64,000 bases of DNA from Hyphomicrobium nitrativorans NL23 (GTDB lineage Bacteria > Pseudomonadota > Alphaproteobacteria > Rhizobiales > Hyphomicrobiaceae): NCBI RefSeq assembly GCF_000503895.1, contig NC_022997.1, positions 1,818,501-1,882,500 of the forward strand. The letters are read 5' to 3'. Both the position numbers and the translations under genes were made by a program. The notes beneath the pieces are model-generated. The model was not told where the DNA came from. It was given only the letters and a program-made list of their open reading frames with translations, and did not search any database. This document shows positions 18,444 through 27,043 of the stretch, piece after piece; position 1 is the stretch's first letter, and each line of letters starts with the position of its first letter.

Positions 18444-19432
18444 ATGGCAAAGGATAACGGCAACGGCGGGCTCGACCGCGTGCTCGTACTCGAAGTTGCG
18501 CGGGTCACCGAAGTTGCGGCCATCGCCGCGGCACGGCTGAGGGGCGGGGCAACGAGAAGGCCGCCGACAAGGCCGCGGTGGACGCCATGCGGCACGAACT
18601 CGGCAAGGTGTCGTTCCGCGGCACGGTCGTGATCGGCGAGGGGGAGATGGACGAGGCGCCGATGCTCTACATCGGCGAGACGGTCGGCAACGGCACGGGG
18701 CCGGAAGTCGATATCGCCGTCGATCCGCTGGAGGGCACGACGATCTGCGCCAAGGCGATGCCGAACGCGCTTGCGGTTCTCGCCATTTCCGAGCGCGGCG
18801 GGCTGTTGCACGCGCCCGATATGTACATGAACAAGATCGCCATCGGGCCGGGCTATCCGGACGGTGTCGTGGATCTCGACGCGCCGGTGGAAGAAAACCT
18901 CGCGGCTCTCGCCAAGGCGAAGGGCGTGGCGGTCTCCGACATCACCGCGTGCATTCTCGACCGTTCGCGTCATGCGGATCTGATCAAGGCGGTGCGGGAT
19001 GCAGGCGCGGGCGTGCAGCTCATTCCGGATGGCGACATTGCCGGCGTCATCTGGACGACCGATCCGGCCGAGACGGGCGTCGATATCTATCTCGGATCGG
19101 GCGGAGCGCCGGAGGGCGTGCTGGCTGCGGCTGCGCTGCGCTGCATCGGCGGGCAGATCCAGGGACGGCTCGTGCCCTCGAACGACGAGGAGCGCGTGCG
19201 GGCCCAGAAGATGGGCATCACCGACATCAACCGGAAATTCCTGCTCGAAGACATGGCGTCTCCGGACGTGATCTTCGCGGCGACGGGCGTCACCGACGGC
19301 TCGCTGCTCGACGGCGTGCGCTTCAGCAACGGCACAGCCGAGACGGAAACCATCGTCATGCGCTCGAAGAGCGGCACGGTGCGGCGCATTAAAAGCCGGT
19401 TCCGTAACGCGCATCATGCCATCGAGGGATAG
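18444..19432 (+). pseudogene. glpX: Class II fructose-1,6-bisphosphatase GlpX, interrupted by a -1 frameshift
   Basis: The first frame encodes the GlpX N-terminus (LDRVLVLEVARVTEVAAIAAARL) but then runs into nonsense after about residue 34. The rest continues in another frame from about 18548 (GNEKAADKAAVDAMRHELG) to the stop at 19432. It includes the metal and substrate motifs GEGEMDEAPML, DPLEGTT and YLGSGGAPEG. Adding one G to the G run at 18541-18544 restores R-G-R-G-N and a product of about 329 residues, normal for GlpX. Everything else is intact, so this is either a very recent mutation or a consensus error. It follows hom by 19 bases. Confidence 0.85.
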
Positions 19433-19452
19433 GGCCTTAAGCGCGTGTGGTC

Positions 19453-19746
19453 CTAGGCTCCAAACTCAATCAGGATGGCGTCACGATGAGACGAGATGGG
19501 CCGAGGGCCAGGAGAAGTGCGACGAGCGATGCCTTCGCATCGGTCGAGCGCTTCATGCCGGAGGCGTGCTTCCAGCACGACGCCGCCATCGGCCCATCTC
19601 GCCTCACGGCGGAGCCGCGCGGTCCTTTTGTACGTCTGATGCGTCGCAAGGTCTTGCAAACCATGAGGTTTGCTGCAACCTCGCTCCTGCCAGCCGAACA
19701 AAAGCCCTCGCGTCGTGAGGCCATCCTGATTGAGTTTGGAGCCTAG
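19453..19746. mobile_element. MITE-like element with 27-bp perfect terminal inverted repeats
   Basis: The ends 19453-19479 and 19720-19746 are perfect inverted copies over 27 bp, starting ctaggctccaaactc. The outermost four bases are the palindrome ctag at both ends. They could equally be a 4-bp target duplication, as in IS5-group elements (YTAR), leaving 23-bp inverted repeats. Inside is a second 12-bp inverted repeat, gagatgggccga (19493-19504) with its complement at 19589-19600. At 294 bp no transposase fits. It lies between glpX and a small membrane-protein gene and forms the latter's stop codon. Confidence 0.75.
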
Positions 19747-19874
19747 CGCGCTTCGAGCTTGAAGCCCGGCGCGTCGATGACGACGGCCGACTGCTGGCTC
19801 TCGTAATAGAGGTAGCCCAGGATGGCCACGGCGGCGACCAGCACCAGAATCAGCACGTTCTTCGAGTTGTTCAT
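19743..19874 (-). CDS. Small single-span membrane protein (43 residues)
   Basis: The product is MNNSKNVLILVLVAAVAILG followed by YLYYESQQSAVVIDAP and a short tail: a single TM helix with a short periplasmic or cytoplasmic end. Small proteins of this shape are common in Hyphomicrobiales. The TAG stop lies in the ctag at the edge of the MITE-like element, so the natural C-terminus may have been altered by the insertion. The ribosome-binding site is weak (gggtg). Confidence 0.6.
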   Translation of the reverse strand: MNNSKNVLILVLVAAVAILGYLYYESQQSAVVIDAPGFKLEAR

Positions 19875-20042
19875 GGGGCACCCATGTTGAGCGTTGTGCG
19901 TGCACGTCTGCCACAAGGCCCGAGTCCCGACAAGCCGTGCCGCGGTTGTTGATAAAAGCGCCATCGGTCCGCGCCGGGCTCGTCTCTGGCGCGATCTCCT
20001 GAAACCCTGGGGCTTGGTGCGAATCGGGCGGGGATCTCTCTT

Positions 20043-21905
20043 ATGACGGCACTTCGGAAGGTGCGGGCAGCGTCCGTCGGCGAGGGCTCTGGAGCGGCGT
20101 TTCTCGGCGTGACGCAATCCGCGCGCGGCTACCGCTGGCAGGAGACGCTAGAGCCGCAGCGCGCCAACGAGGCGCTTGCGATCAGCCAGCAGCACGGGCT
20201 GCCGGAGTTGCTCGGCCGTGTTCTTGCGGCGCGGGGCGTGCGGCTCGACGAGGTTCCCGTTTTTCTCGATCCGACGATCCGGGCGCTGATGCCCGACCCC
20301 TCCTCGCTGACCGACATGGACAAGGCCGCGCGCCGCCTTGCGGACGCGGTCGTGCGGCGGGAGCCGGTCGCCATCTTCGGCGATTACGATGTGGACGGGG
20401 CCGCCTCGTCGGCGCTGGTCGCGCGGTTCCTCGCTCATCACGACGTGCCGCGGCGGATCTACATTCCCGACCGTCTGACCGAGGGCTATGGACCGAACGC
20501 GGCCGCGATCGATCAACTCATCGGCGAAGGCGCGAAGCTCATCGTGACGGTGGACTGCGGGACGACCAGCGTGGATGTGCTCGACGGCGCGACGGCGCGC
20601 GGCGTCGATGTGCTGGTGGTCGATCACCATCAGGCGGACGAGCGGCTGCCTGCGGTGCACGCGCTGGTCAATCCGAACCGGCTGGACGACATATCCGGGC
20701 AGGGGCATCTCTGCGCGGCGGGTGTCGTGTTCCTGGTGCTCGTCGCGACCGCGCGCGAACTCAGGCAGCGCGGATATTACGGCGCGAAGCAGGGCGAGCC
20801 GCCGCTGATGAGCGAACTCGATCTCGTTGCGTTGGCGACGGTGGCGGACGTGGTGCCGCTGAAGGGGCTCAACCGCGCCTATGTCACCAAGGGCCTCCAA
20901 GTGATGCGCGCGCGCGACAACGTGGGGCTTCGCGCGCTGCAGGATGCGGCGGGTCTCGGAGAAGCGCCGTCCGCCTACCATCTCGGTTTCATTCTTGGGC
21001 CGCGCATCAATGCGGGCGGACGCATCGGGGATGCGGGCCTCGGCGCGCGGCTGCTCTCGACGGAGGATGACACGGAGGCTGCGCGGATCGCGGCGCTGCT
21101 CGACCGTCTCAACAAGGAGCGCAAGGAGATCGAGCAGGCCGCGCTCGAAGAGGCGACGGCGATGGCGGACCGCATGATCGACGAGACGCCGGATCTCGGC
21201 ATTCTGATTGTCGGCTCGCCCGAGTGGCATCGCGGTGTCGTCGGTCTCATCGCCAGCCGCCTGACCGAGCGTTTCAAGCGGCCCTCGTGCGTGATCTCCT
21301 GGGACGAGGCGGCGCGCGGCGGCGGCGTGAACGGGACCGGATCGCTGCGGTCGGTTGCGGGGATCGACATCGGAGGATCGGTGCGCCGCGCGGTGGCGGC
21401 CGGATTGCTTCTCAAGGGTGGCGGACACGCGATGGCGGCGGGGCTGACCGTCGAGAAGGAGAGGCTCGCGGCGCTTCAGGTTTTTTTTGCGGCCGAGCTT
21501 TCCGGATCTGCGGCGCGGCTGGCCGCGCGTGCGTCGCTGTCGGTCGATGGGGCGCTTGTGCCCTCGGCCGTGAACGAAGCGCTCATCGATCTCCTGGAGC
21601 GGGCGGGACCTTACGGGCAGGGCAATCCGCAGCCGCGCTTCGTGTTTCCGGCGCACCGGGTGAAGTTTGCGAAGCCGGTTGGGACGGCGCACATTCGCTG
21701 CGTGCTTGAGGCTGGCGACGGCTCGCGGCTCGACGCGGTGGCTTTCCGGGCGGCCGGACAGCCTCTGGGCGAGCTTCTGATGGCCTCGGCGGGGGGGCTT
21801 CCCGTTCACGTGGCCGGGCAGCTTCGGCGCGACACGTGGGGCGGGCGCAACCGGATCGAGCTTCAGATCGAGGACGCGGCCGATCCCCGGGCGCAGGAGG
21901 CATAA
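20043..21905 (+). CDS. recJ: Single-stranded-DNA-specific exonuclease RecJ
   Basis: This 620-residue 5'-to-3' ssDNA exonuclease acts in recombination and mismatch repair. The DHH-family motifs are present: IFGDYDVDGAASS, VTVDCGTTS and VVDHHQAD (about residue 193), followed by the DHHA1 region with GGGHAMAAGLTVE, and a C-terminal OB-fold nucleic-acid-binding part. Length is slightly above the common 570-600 owing to an N-terminal extension of about 30 residues; a downstream start cannot be excluded. It runs in the same direction as hom and glpX but is separated from them by the MITE-like element and the small reverse gene. Confidence 0.95.
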   Translation: MTALRKVRAASVGEGSGAAFLGVTQSARGYRWQETLEPQRANEALAISQQHGLPELLGRVLAARGVRLDEVPVFLDPTIRALMPDPSSLTDMDKAARRLADAVVRREPVAIFGDYDVDGAASSALVARFLAHHDVPRRIYIPDRLTEGYGPNAAAIDQLIGEGAKLIVTVDCGTTSVDVLDGATARGVDVLVVDHHQADERLPAVHALVNPNRLDDISGQGHLCAAGVVFLVLVATARELRQRGYYGAKQGEPPLMSELDLVALATVADVVPLKGLNRAYVTKGLQVMRARDNVGLRALQDAAGLGEAPSAYHLGFILGPRINAGGRIGDAGLGARLLSTEDDTEAARIAALLDRLNKERKEIEQAALEEATAMADRMIDETPDLGILIVGSPEWHRGVVGLIASRLTERFKRPSCVISWDEAARGGGVNGTGSLRSVAGIDIGGSVRRAVAAGLLLKGGGHAMAAGLTVEKERLAALQVFFAAELSGSAARLAARASLSVDGALVPSAVNEALIDLLERAGPYGQGNPQPRFVFPAHRVKFAKPVGTAHIRCVLEAGDGSRLDAVAFRAAGQPLGELLMASAGGLPVHVAGQLRRDTWGGRNRIELQIEDAADPRAQEA

Positions 21906-22014
21906 TTTCGGCCGAGGAAGAGGGGCCCCGCGCGCTCTTGGCGCGCTTGCGTCTTCCGCCAAACCTCCCTATACCACGCCCTGCTGCGGCGTGCCGGCCT
22001 CTGCCCCGCCGCCC

Positions 22015-22089
22015 GGTCCCTTCGTCTATCGGTTAGGACGTCAGATTTTCAATCTGAAAAGACGGGTTCGACTCCCGTAGGGACCGCCA
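22015..22089 (+). tRNA. tRNA-Glu (anticodon TTC)
   Basis: A 75-base cloverleaf with encoded CCA (22087-22089). The acceptor stem ggtccct pairs with agggacc (22079-22085). The anticodon stem tcaga/tctga encloses the loop ttttcaa, with TTC at 22048-22050. The T-arm carries gttcgactc. The discriminator is G. Confidence 0.96.
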
Positions 22090-22223
22090 TTTATTTATCA
22101 TTCTATATCAGTGCGTTGTGACGCATCCTTCAAGCGAACTATACTAGAACGTCCGACTATTTTTCAATCGGACGCCGGATCGCGTCCGACTGAGGCCCAT
22201 TCTTCTGAATACGGAGAGACGCT

Positions 22224-22427
22224 ATGAGTTACGAGCGCGTCGCGGGCGAGATCGTTGAAAAGGTCTTCGGCAAGCCTAATCTCGGCATGGCCGCAACTCT
22301 GAAAGAGCAAGTCGATCTACAGAACGCAATCATCAAGGCTCTGCAGGACGAGCGCGACACGTGCGCGAAGCTCTGCCGGATCCACGGCGCCGACCGCGCT
22401 GCGGGCGAAATTACGTCCAGATCCTAG
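22224..22427 (+). CDS. Small hypothetical protein downstream of tRNA-Glu
   Basis: The 67-residue soluble, mostly helical protein (MSYERVAGEIVEKVFGKPN...) has a central heptad-like helix LKEQVDLQNAIIKALQDERD and two cysteines. The ATG has gagag about 5 bases upstream. No family was recognised. Its position just after tRNA-Glu and next to another short frame suggests a remnant of an integrated element, but no integrase or attachment duplication was seen. Confidence 0.5.
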   Translation: MSYERVAGEIVEKVFGKPNLGMAATLKEQVDLQNAIIKALQDERDTCAKLCRIHGADRAAGEITSRS

Positions 22428-22443
22428 CAAACGGAGTGACGCC

Positions 22444-22608
22444 TTGAGTGACACGTCCCTCGACGTTGACGGCATCCTCGCCAAGGCAGCGGCACTGCTA
22501 AGCCCCGTCTCGGGGATGTGCGTTCTGTCCGGCGCGAGCGTGTTGCTTGCGCGTGGATGTCCCCGTGCCTTGCCGTTCGGGAACACAGCTCGGTTGACGA
22601 CAGCTTAG
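22444..22608 (+). CDS. Possible 54-residue protein, unknown
   Basis: A TTG-initiated frame starts 17 bases after the previous stop, with ggag 7 bases upstream. It encodes MSDTSLDVDGILAKAAALL and then a Cys- and Ala-rich tail. It could be a truncated gene of the same lost element. Support is only positional. Confidence 0.3.
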   Translation: MSDTSLDVDGILAKAAALLSPVSGMCVLSGASVLLARGCPRALPFGNTARLTTA

Positions 22609-22666
22609 TCTGGATACGGGATTGCAGCCGCGGTGCGTTTCGCATCGCGGTGCCCATTTTGGCGTT

Positions 22667-23545
22667 TTATGCCACTTCGGCGTTGAAGTCGTCGCTCATC
22701 ACGAGCACGGGCGGTTCGAGGCCAGGATTGTGCGCGAGGAGGCCCGATAGCGCATCGACACGCCCCACCGACTGACGCCAGACATCCGCGGTCTCGCTAT
22801 TGGCGGGATCTGCGAGCACGCGCCGGCGTACCTTCAGAAATGCGTTGAGAAATTCTACTTCCCCGTCTTCCTCGTGCGCGGCAACGGTTTTCCGTGCGCG
22901 CTCCAATATGGCTCCGAAGGAATCGGGATCCTCGCCGCCGCCGTGCTGGAGGATCGTATCGTAGAGTATAAGCCGCCCGACGGGGAGGGTGACGCCGAGA
23001 GTGCGGGCTGCTTCCATCGCAGGGTTGAAGTACAAGCGGTCGGCGACCTCGTCACATGCCTGCTGAAGAAACGGCCCGCGGGCAAGTTCGCGGCCCCAGG
23101 CTTTCGCGAAGCCAGCCAATTTTGCGGAATCCGTTCCAGAGGCTTTCGGCGGGAGCTGTGCGAGAAATGGCGTCAGGCTGTTGGCGGCCGCGAGGTCCGT
23201 ATAGCGTTCGATGATCCAGCCGGTTTCGAGCTCGTTCGTGACAAATCCATATTGTGTGATCGTGTAGCCGCGGCCGTCGCCGAGGTCTTCGATGTAGCCG
23301 AAATCGGCCCGCGGTGCGCCGACCTCGAAAATGTTCGAGATCGATTTGATCCTTTGGACCATGGCCGTGTCGAGGTGCGGCTTTAGCCCGGTGCGCTCGG
23401 AGTGCGGCGCCATCTCTGCGACTCGCCCGATGTTTCGGTCCGCAATATGCGCGGCGCCAAATGCAAGGGACAATACAAAAATGTGGCGACGATTTATGCG
23501 CACGCCGCTTTGCGCGCGCGCTTGCGTCGAGGCTTCGGCCGTCAT
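22667..23545 (-). CDS. GH46-family chitosanase
   Basis: The 292-residue protein matches the GH46 fold along most of its length. The block YIEDLGDGRGYT (84-95) contains D90, the equivalent of the catalytic base Asp40 of the Streptomyces N174 enzyme. E74 in NIFEVG aligns with the general acid Glu22, with Bacillus-like spacing of 16 residues. The motifs ERYTDL, LYFNPAM and LYDTILQHGGGEDPDSFG also match. GH46 enzymes hydrolyse glucosamine-rich chitosan outside the cell. Residues 19-34 form a short hydrophobic segment that may be a signal or anchor. Start chosen at 23545: ggag lies 5 bases upstream. It sits alone on the minus strand in an accessory-looking region. Confidence 0.87.
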   Translation of the reverse strand: MTAEASTQARAQSGVRINRRHIFVLSLAFGAAHIADRNIGRVAEMAPHSERTGLKPHLDTAMVQRIKSISNIFEVGAPRADFGYIEDLGDGRGYTITQYGFVTNELETGWIIERYTDLAAANSLTPFLAQLPPKASGTDSAKLAGFAKAWGRELARGPFLQQACDEVADRLYFNPAMEAARTLGVTLPVGRLILYDTILQHGGGEDPDSFGAILERARKTVAAHEEDGEVEFLNAFLKVRRRVLADPANSETADVWRQSVGRVDALSGLLAHNPGLEPPVLVMSDDFNAEVA

Positions 23546-23812
23546 TCCCGCTCCGATCCGGCCCCCGCTGCGCGTATGCGCCGACCTGGAAGACCTGGCC
23601 GGACGCGTCGGATACGCACACTGGGTTGCGAAGCCGGGTGACCTCGATGCTGCTGCCGCTTGAGTTCGTGCGGTGCGGAAATGAAGTTCCCAACCGCTCG
23701 TCGACAATGATCAGCTATTTGGGGAAGCCAAGACGCCGGACGGTCCGGTCCACAGCTAACGGGGAATTCGTGGAGGGTGGCCGCAAGGGACGTGTCTGGG
23801 GTGCCACAGTCT

Positions 23813-23836
23813 TGCCAGTGCCAGTGCCAGTGCCAG
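23813..23836. repeat. Short tandem repeat, (tgccag) x 4
   Basis: Four perfect hexamers are followed by a fifth imperfect one (tgcggc). They lie outside any supported gene. Because the unit is 6 bp, a change in copy number would not shift a reading frame. Confidence 0.75.
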
Positions 23837-23909
23837 TGCGGCCAGCGCTGGGTTGTTGGCGAGCCTGGGACATGGGCTCGCTGCGCGTGTCTCCGGCGCC
23901 ATTCTCCGA

Positions 23910-23927
23910 CGACGTCATATGACGTCG
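23910..23927. promoter_or_regulatory. Perfect 18-bp palindrome, possible operator
   Basis: cgacgtcatatgacgtcg is self-complementary over 18 bases and lies about 180 bases before the DUF2946/copper-receptor genes. A dimeric regulator could bind here, but no known consensus was matched. Confidence 0.35.
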
Positions 23928-24015
23928 GTCAAGTGACCCCTTGAGATGCGCGTGTAACCTGAGATCGTTGATCGCCAACTGTGTCGGCGCGTGCGTTCGC
24001 GAGTGATCGGCGGTT

Positions 24016-24036
24016 GCCGCACCTACAGGGTGCGGC
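24016..24036 (+). promoter_or_regulatory. Hairpin in the probable leader of the copper genes
   Basis: gccgcacc (24016-24023) and ggtgcggc (24029-24036) form a perfect 8-bp stem with a 5-base loop, about 70 bases before the DUF2946 start. It could be an operator or an RNA structure in the leader. No T-tract follows. Confidence 0.35.
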
Positions 24037-24106
24037 TTATGCGCGATCTCGAAGGCTTGCCGGAATGTGACCGAACCGCAACAGGATCTCCCGCTCCGCC
24101 AGGTGG

Positions 24107-24532
24107 ATGATGATTAGCGCTTTGTCGATGTCCGCTTTCTTCCCTATTTCTGCCGAAGGCAACAAGGTGGCTTTCGTGCGCGCCGTCGGTTTCATCGTCG
24201 TCTTCGTGCTGCTGATCCGGGCCGCCGTTCCGGCCGGGTTCATGCTTGCGCCGGCGCATGCAGACGCCGGCGGTGTGACGATAGTGATCTGCACGGCGCA
24301 TGGCGTGCAGCACGTTCCTCTCGAAGACGAGCGCGAACAGCTTCCGTCGTCCGTCGAGGACTTCGACTGCCCGTTTGCCGCGTCGGCTCTACCGGCGCTC
24401 GCGAACGATCCGCCTGAGCTTGCGGCGGAGGTTCGCTATGCGGCCGTCGCGCACAAGCTCGCGCGCATTCAGTATAGCCTGACGCCTCTGCCGGGCGCTT
24501 CCTCTCCGCGAGGGCCTCCCGTTTCGGTCTGA
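24107..24532 (+). CDS. DUF2946-type exported protein, copper-associated
   Basis: The 141-residue protein has one hydrophobic segment (about 22-45) ending RAAVPAGFMLAP, then ADAGGVTIVICTAHG and a CPFA motif at about 86-89. This layout is typical of DUF2946 proteins, small envelope proteins usually encoded beside copper receptors or other copper genes. It lies 64 bases before the OprC-like receptor gene on the same strand, so co-expression is likely. The exact start is uncertain; ATG at 24107, 24110 or 24128 are options. Confidence 0.7.
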   Translation: MMISALSMSAFFPISAEGNKVAFVRAVGFIVVFVLLIRAAVPAGFMLAPAHADAGGVTIVICTAHGVQHVPLEDEREQLPSSVEDFDCPFAASALPALANDPPELAAEVRYAAVAHKLARIQYSLTPLPGASSPRGPPVSV

Positions 24533-24596
24533 CGTTCGCTTGTCGCGAGTGCCCACGACGGCTGCTCGCTCTCAGACCATCCAGGGAGTATCCACC

Positions 24597-26840
24597 ATGC
24601 TTTGCTCGCTTAACAGCGCGCGGACGAAGGCGTACCTGCTTTCGTCGGTTGCCATTCTTTCCGTATCCACGCTTTCGGCTGCGGTCGCACAAGAAGCCTT
24701 ACCGGAAATCGTCGTCGAACAGCCGAGTGTCGCGCAGGGCGCAGCTTTCGCCGGAAACGATATCGACGGTGAAGGCGAGAGAGGCGGGGCCGTGCTTCCG
24801 CCGGTTCCCAGCGTCGCAACGACGGGTCTCGCCGTCCCGCTCTCGACCACGCAGATCGACAGCGCCGAGATCCAGTCTCGTCTTCCCCAGTCGAGCGACA
24901 CCGCCGAGATGCTTCGATCCGCGCCAGGCGTCAGCATCTTCCAGGCCGGTGGGGTTTCGGGGATGCCCGCCATCAACGGTCTCAACGGCGACCGCGTCAA
25001 AGTTCTGCTCAACGGCATGGTGGTTTCGTCCGCGTGCGCCAACCAGATGAACCCGCCGCTCTCGTACGCCGATCCCTCGCAGATCGCTTATGTCGAAGTG
25101 CTGTCGGGCGTGACGCCGGTGTCGAAAGGCGGCGACAGCCTCGGCGGGACCGTGATCGTAGAATCGCATCCGCCGCATTTCGCCGACGCTGGAGAGGGCG
25201 TGCACACCTCCGGCAGCATCTCCGCGTTCTATCGCAGCAACGGCAACGGGGTCGGAACCGCCGCCACCGCTCATGCGGCGAGCAACAACGTCAGCGTCAA
25301 TTACTCCGGCGCGTGGACGCGCTCCGATAACTACGAGGACGGGCGCGGCCGCGACGTGCTCTCGTCGGAATACGAGTCGCAGAACCATTCCGTGCAAGTC
25401 GCTGTGCGCAACGGCGGCGACCTCTTCATCGTGCAGGGCGGCGTGCAGTACATTCCCTATCAGGGCTATGTGAACCAAGCGATGGACATGGTCGAGAACA
25501 AGGGCTGGTTCCTGAACTCGCGTTATGTCGCCGATCTCGGTTGGGGCAAGGTCGATGCGCGCGCGTTCTATCAGAACACCCGCCACGAGATGAACTTCCT
25601 CAAGGATAAGCTGCCCGGCGATATGCCCATGCTGACCGAAGGGCAGGACGCAGGATACTCGCTCAAGGCCGAGATCCCGCTGTCGGAGCGGGATTTGCTG
25701 CGGATCGGAAACGAGTTCCATCATCAGACGCTCGACGACTGGTGGCCGCCGGTCGCGGGCAGCATGATGATGGGGCCCGACACCTATTGGAACATCAACG
25801 ACGGGACGCGAAGCCGCCTCGGCACGTTTATCGAATGGGAACGGCAGTGGGATGCGGCGTGGTCGACGCTGCTCGGCGTGCGCAACGACATGGTGTGGAC
25901 GGATGCAGGTGACGTCGCGCCCTACAGCACGGCGCCCTGCATGATGATGATGGGCATGATGTGCATGATGCCCAATCCGGATGCCGGGGCCGCGACCGCT
26001 TTCAATGCCCGGGACAGATCGCGGACCGACACCAACTTCGACATGACGGCGCTGGCGCGCTACGAGCCGTCGGCTTCGGAGGCGTACGAGTTCGGCTATG
26101 CCCGTAAGACCCGCTCGCCCAATCTCTACGAGCGTTACACATGGGGCCACGGCTCGATGGCGATGCGCATGATTGGCTGGTTCGGCGATCTCAACGGATA
26201 CGTCGGCGATCCGGATCTCGACCCCGAGGTTGCGCACACCGTCAGCGTGACGGCAGGCTGGAGCGGCGGCGCGCGCAAGGATTGGGAGCTGAAAGTCACG
26301 CCGTACTACACGTTCGTGGAGGATTATATCGGCGTGCGGCTGTTGCGGTCCGCGGGCGACACCCGCTTTCTCCAGTTCGCCAATCACGATGCCGAACTCT
26401 ACGGCGTGAACGTTTCGGGAAGCCTTCTTCTCGCCGAGTCCGGGGCGTTCGGCCGTTTCGCGCTGACCGGATCGGCGGGCTACGTCCACGGCGAAAACGC
26501 GGATACGGGCGTCAGCCTCTATCACATGATGCCGCTCAACGGCACGCTCGCGCTGACCCATCAATGGGGTGGATGGACCAACGCAATCGAAATCTATGGC
26601 GTTGCAGGCAAGCGTAACGTCGATACGGTTCGCAACGAGATGAAAACGAGCGGCTATGCGCTGGTTAATCTCAGCACGAGCTACGAATGGGAGCGCTTCC
26701 GGCTGGATCTCGGTGTGCGGAACGTTCTCGACACGTACTATGAAGATCCGCTCGGCGGGCACTATTCGCACGCGGTGCCGCGCGACAACGTTCCGGGATT
26801 GGGGCGCTCGTTCAATGCCGGTCTGACGATGAAGTTCTAG
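24597..26840 (+). CDS. TonB-dependent outer-membrane copper receptor (OprC/NosA type)
   Basis: The 747-residue protein has a signal peptide (1-31, ending AAVAQ), a plug domain (about 85-200) and a 22-strand-type barrel ending in GLTMKF. The copper-binding pattern known from Pseudomonas OprC, CxxxM with HxM, is present as C147-M151 in ACANQMNPP and H330-M332 in TRHEMNF. A Met/Cys-rich loop, [11 protein letters not shown], lies near residue 450. No strong TonB box was identified, though LPEIVV (35-40) is a candidate. It probably imports or sequesters copper. The ATG has gggag 8 bases upstream. A strong terminator follows. Confidence 0.88.
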   Translation: MLCSLNSARTKAYLLSSVAILSVSTLSAAVAQEALPEIVVEQPSVAQGAAFAGNDIDGEGERGGAVLPPVPSVATTGLAVPLSTTQIDSAEIQSRLPQSSDTAEMLRSAPGVSIFQAGGVSGMPAINGLNGDRVKVLLNGMVVSSACANQMNPPLSYADPSQIAYVEVLSGVTPVSKGGDSLGGTVIVESHPPHFADAGEGVHTSGSISAFYRSNGNGVGTAATAHAASNNVSVNYSGAWTRSDNYEDGRGRDVLSSEYESQNHSVQVAVRNGGDLFIVQGGVQYIPYQGYVNQAMDMVENKGWFLNSRYVADLGWGKVDARAFYQNTRHEMNFLKDKLPGDMPMLTEGQDAGYSLKAEIPLSERDLLRIGNEFHHQTLDDWWPPVAGSMMMGPDTYWNINDGTRSRLGTFIEWERQWDAAWSTLLGVRNDMVWTDAGDVAPYSTAPCMMMMGMMCMMPNPDAGAATAFNARDRSRTDTNFDMTALARYEPSASEAYEFGYARKTRSPNLYERYTWGHGSMAMRMIGWFGDLNGYVGDPDLDPEVAHTVSVTAGWSGGARKDWELKVTPYYTFVEDYIGVRLLRSAGDTRFLQFANHDAELYGVNVSGSLLLAESGAFGRFALTGSAGYVHGENADTGVSLYHMMPLNGTLALTHQWGGWTNAIEIYGVAGKRNVDTVRNEMKTSGYALVNLSTSYEWERFRLDLGVRNVLDTYYEDPLGGHYSHAVPRDNVPGLGRSFNAGLTMKF

Positions 26841-26877
26841 CGGCGACGTTCTCGTTTCCGTCCGTTCACGGGGGAGC

Positions 26878-26912
26878 GGCGGCGCTCGGGATTTTCCCGG
26901 CGCCGCCTTTTT
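26878..26912 (+). terminator. Rho-independent terminator after the copper receptor gene
   Basis: ggcggcgc (26878-26885) pairs with gcgccgcc (26900-26907). The stem continues with cggga/tcccg after a single bulged t, with loop ttt, and the hairpin is followed by five T residues. It lies 38 bases after the receptor stop. Confidence 0.88.
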
Positions 26913-27043
26913 GTATTCGGCCGTTTTCAGCGGGCGGGGCTTGCCATAGGTGCGGCCGAAGGCCTATTCGATGGCGAACCTCGCCTCCGATCGCATCGTC
27001 TGTCAGGAATTTGCGCGATCGCCTTCATACAAGTGAACTCGAT

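Larger units (their letters stand above)
23546..24106. other. 560-base gene-free region with repeats and palindromes
   Basis: The space between the divergent chitosanase and DUF2946 genes has short open frames but none with a good start or family resemblance. It contains four tandem tgccag hexamers (23813-23836), an 18-bp perfect palindrome (23910-23927) and an 8-bp-stem hairpin (24016-24036). It should include the promoters of both flanking transcripts. Confidence 0.6.

Noticed and set aside
17093-19417. Minus-strand frame of 774 codons opposite hom and glpX
   Set aside because: High-GC antisense openness; both sense genes have clear conserved motifs.
19447-19746. Possible protein encoded inside the MITE-like element
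   Set aside because: The open frames run from one terminal repeat to the other on both strands and have no transposase motif.
20148-21962. Minus-strand frame of 604 codons opposite recJ
   Set aside because: Antisense shadow; RecJ motifs on the plus strand are unambiguous.
22667-23545. Loss of the catalytic Asp in the chitosanase
   Set aside because: A first alignment suggested Asp to Glu, but the catalytic base is the Asp in GDGRGY, which is present (D90); the pair E74/D90 is intact.
23715-23978. Minus-strand ORF of 87 codons with GTGTGTG repeats
   Set aside because: No good ribosome-binding site or family; the repeat-like residues just reflect the tgccag hexamers.
24699-26771. Minus-strand frame of 690 codons opposite the copper receptor
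   Set aside because: Composition is Arg/His/Val-rich with no domain; the receptor frame has all expected features.
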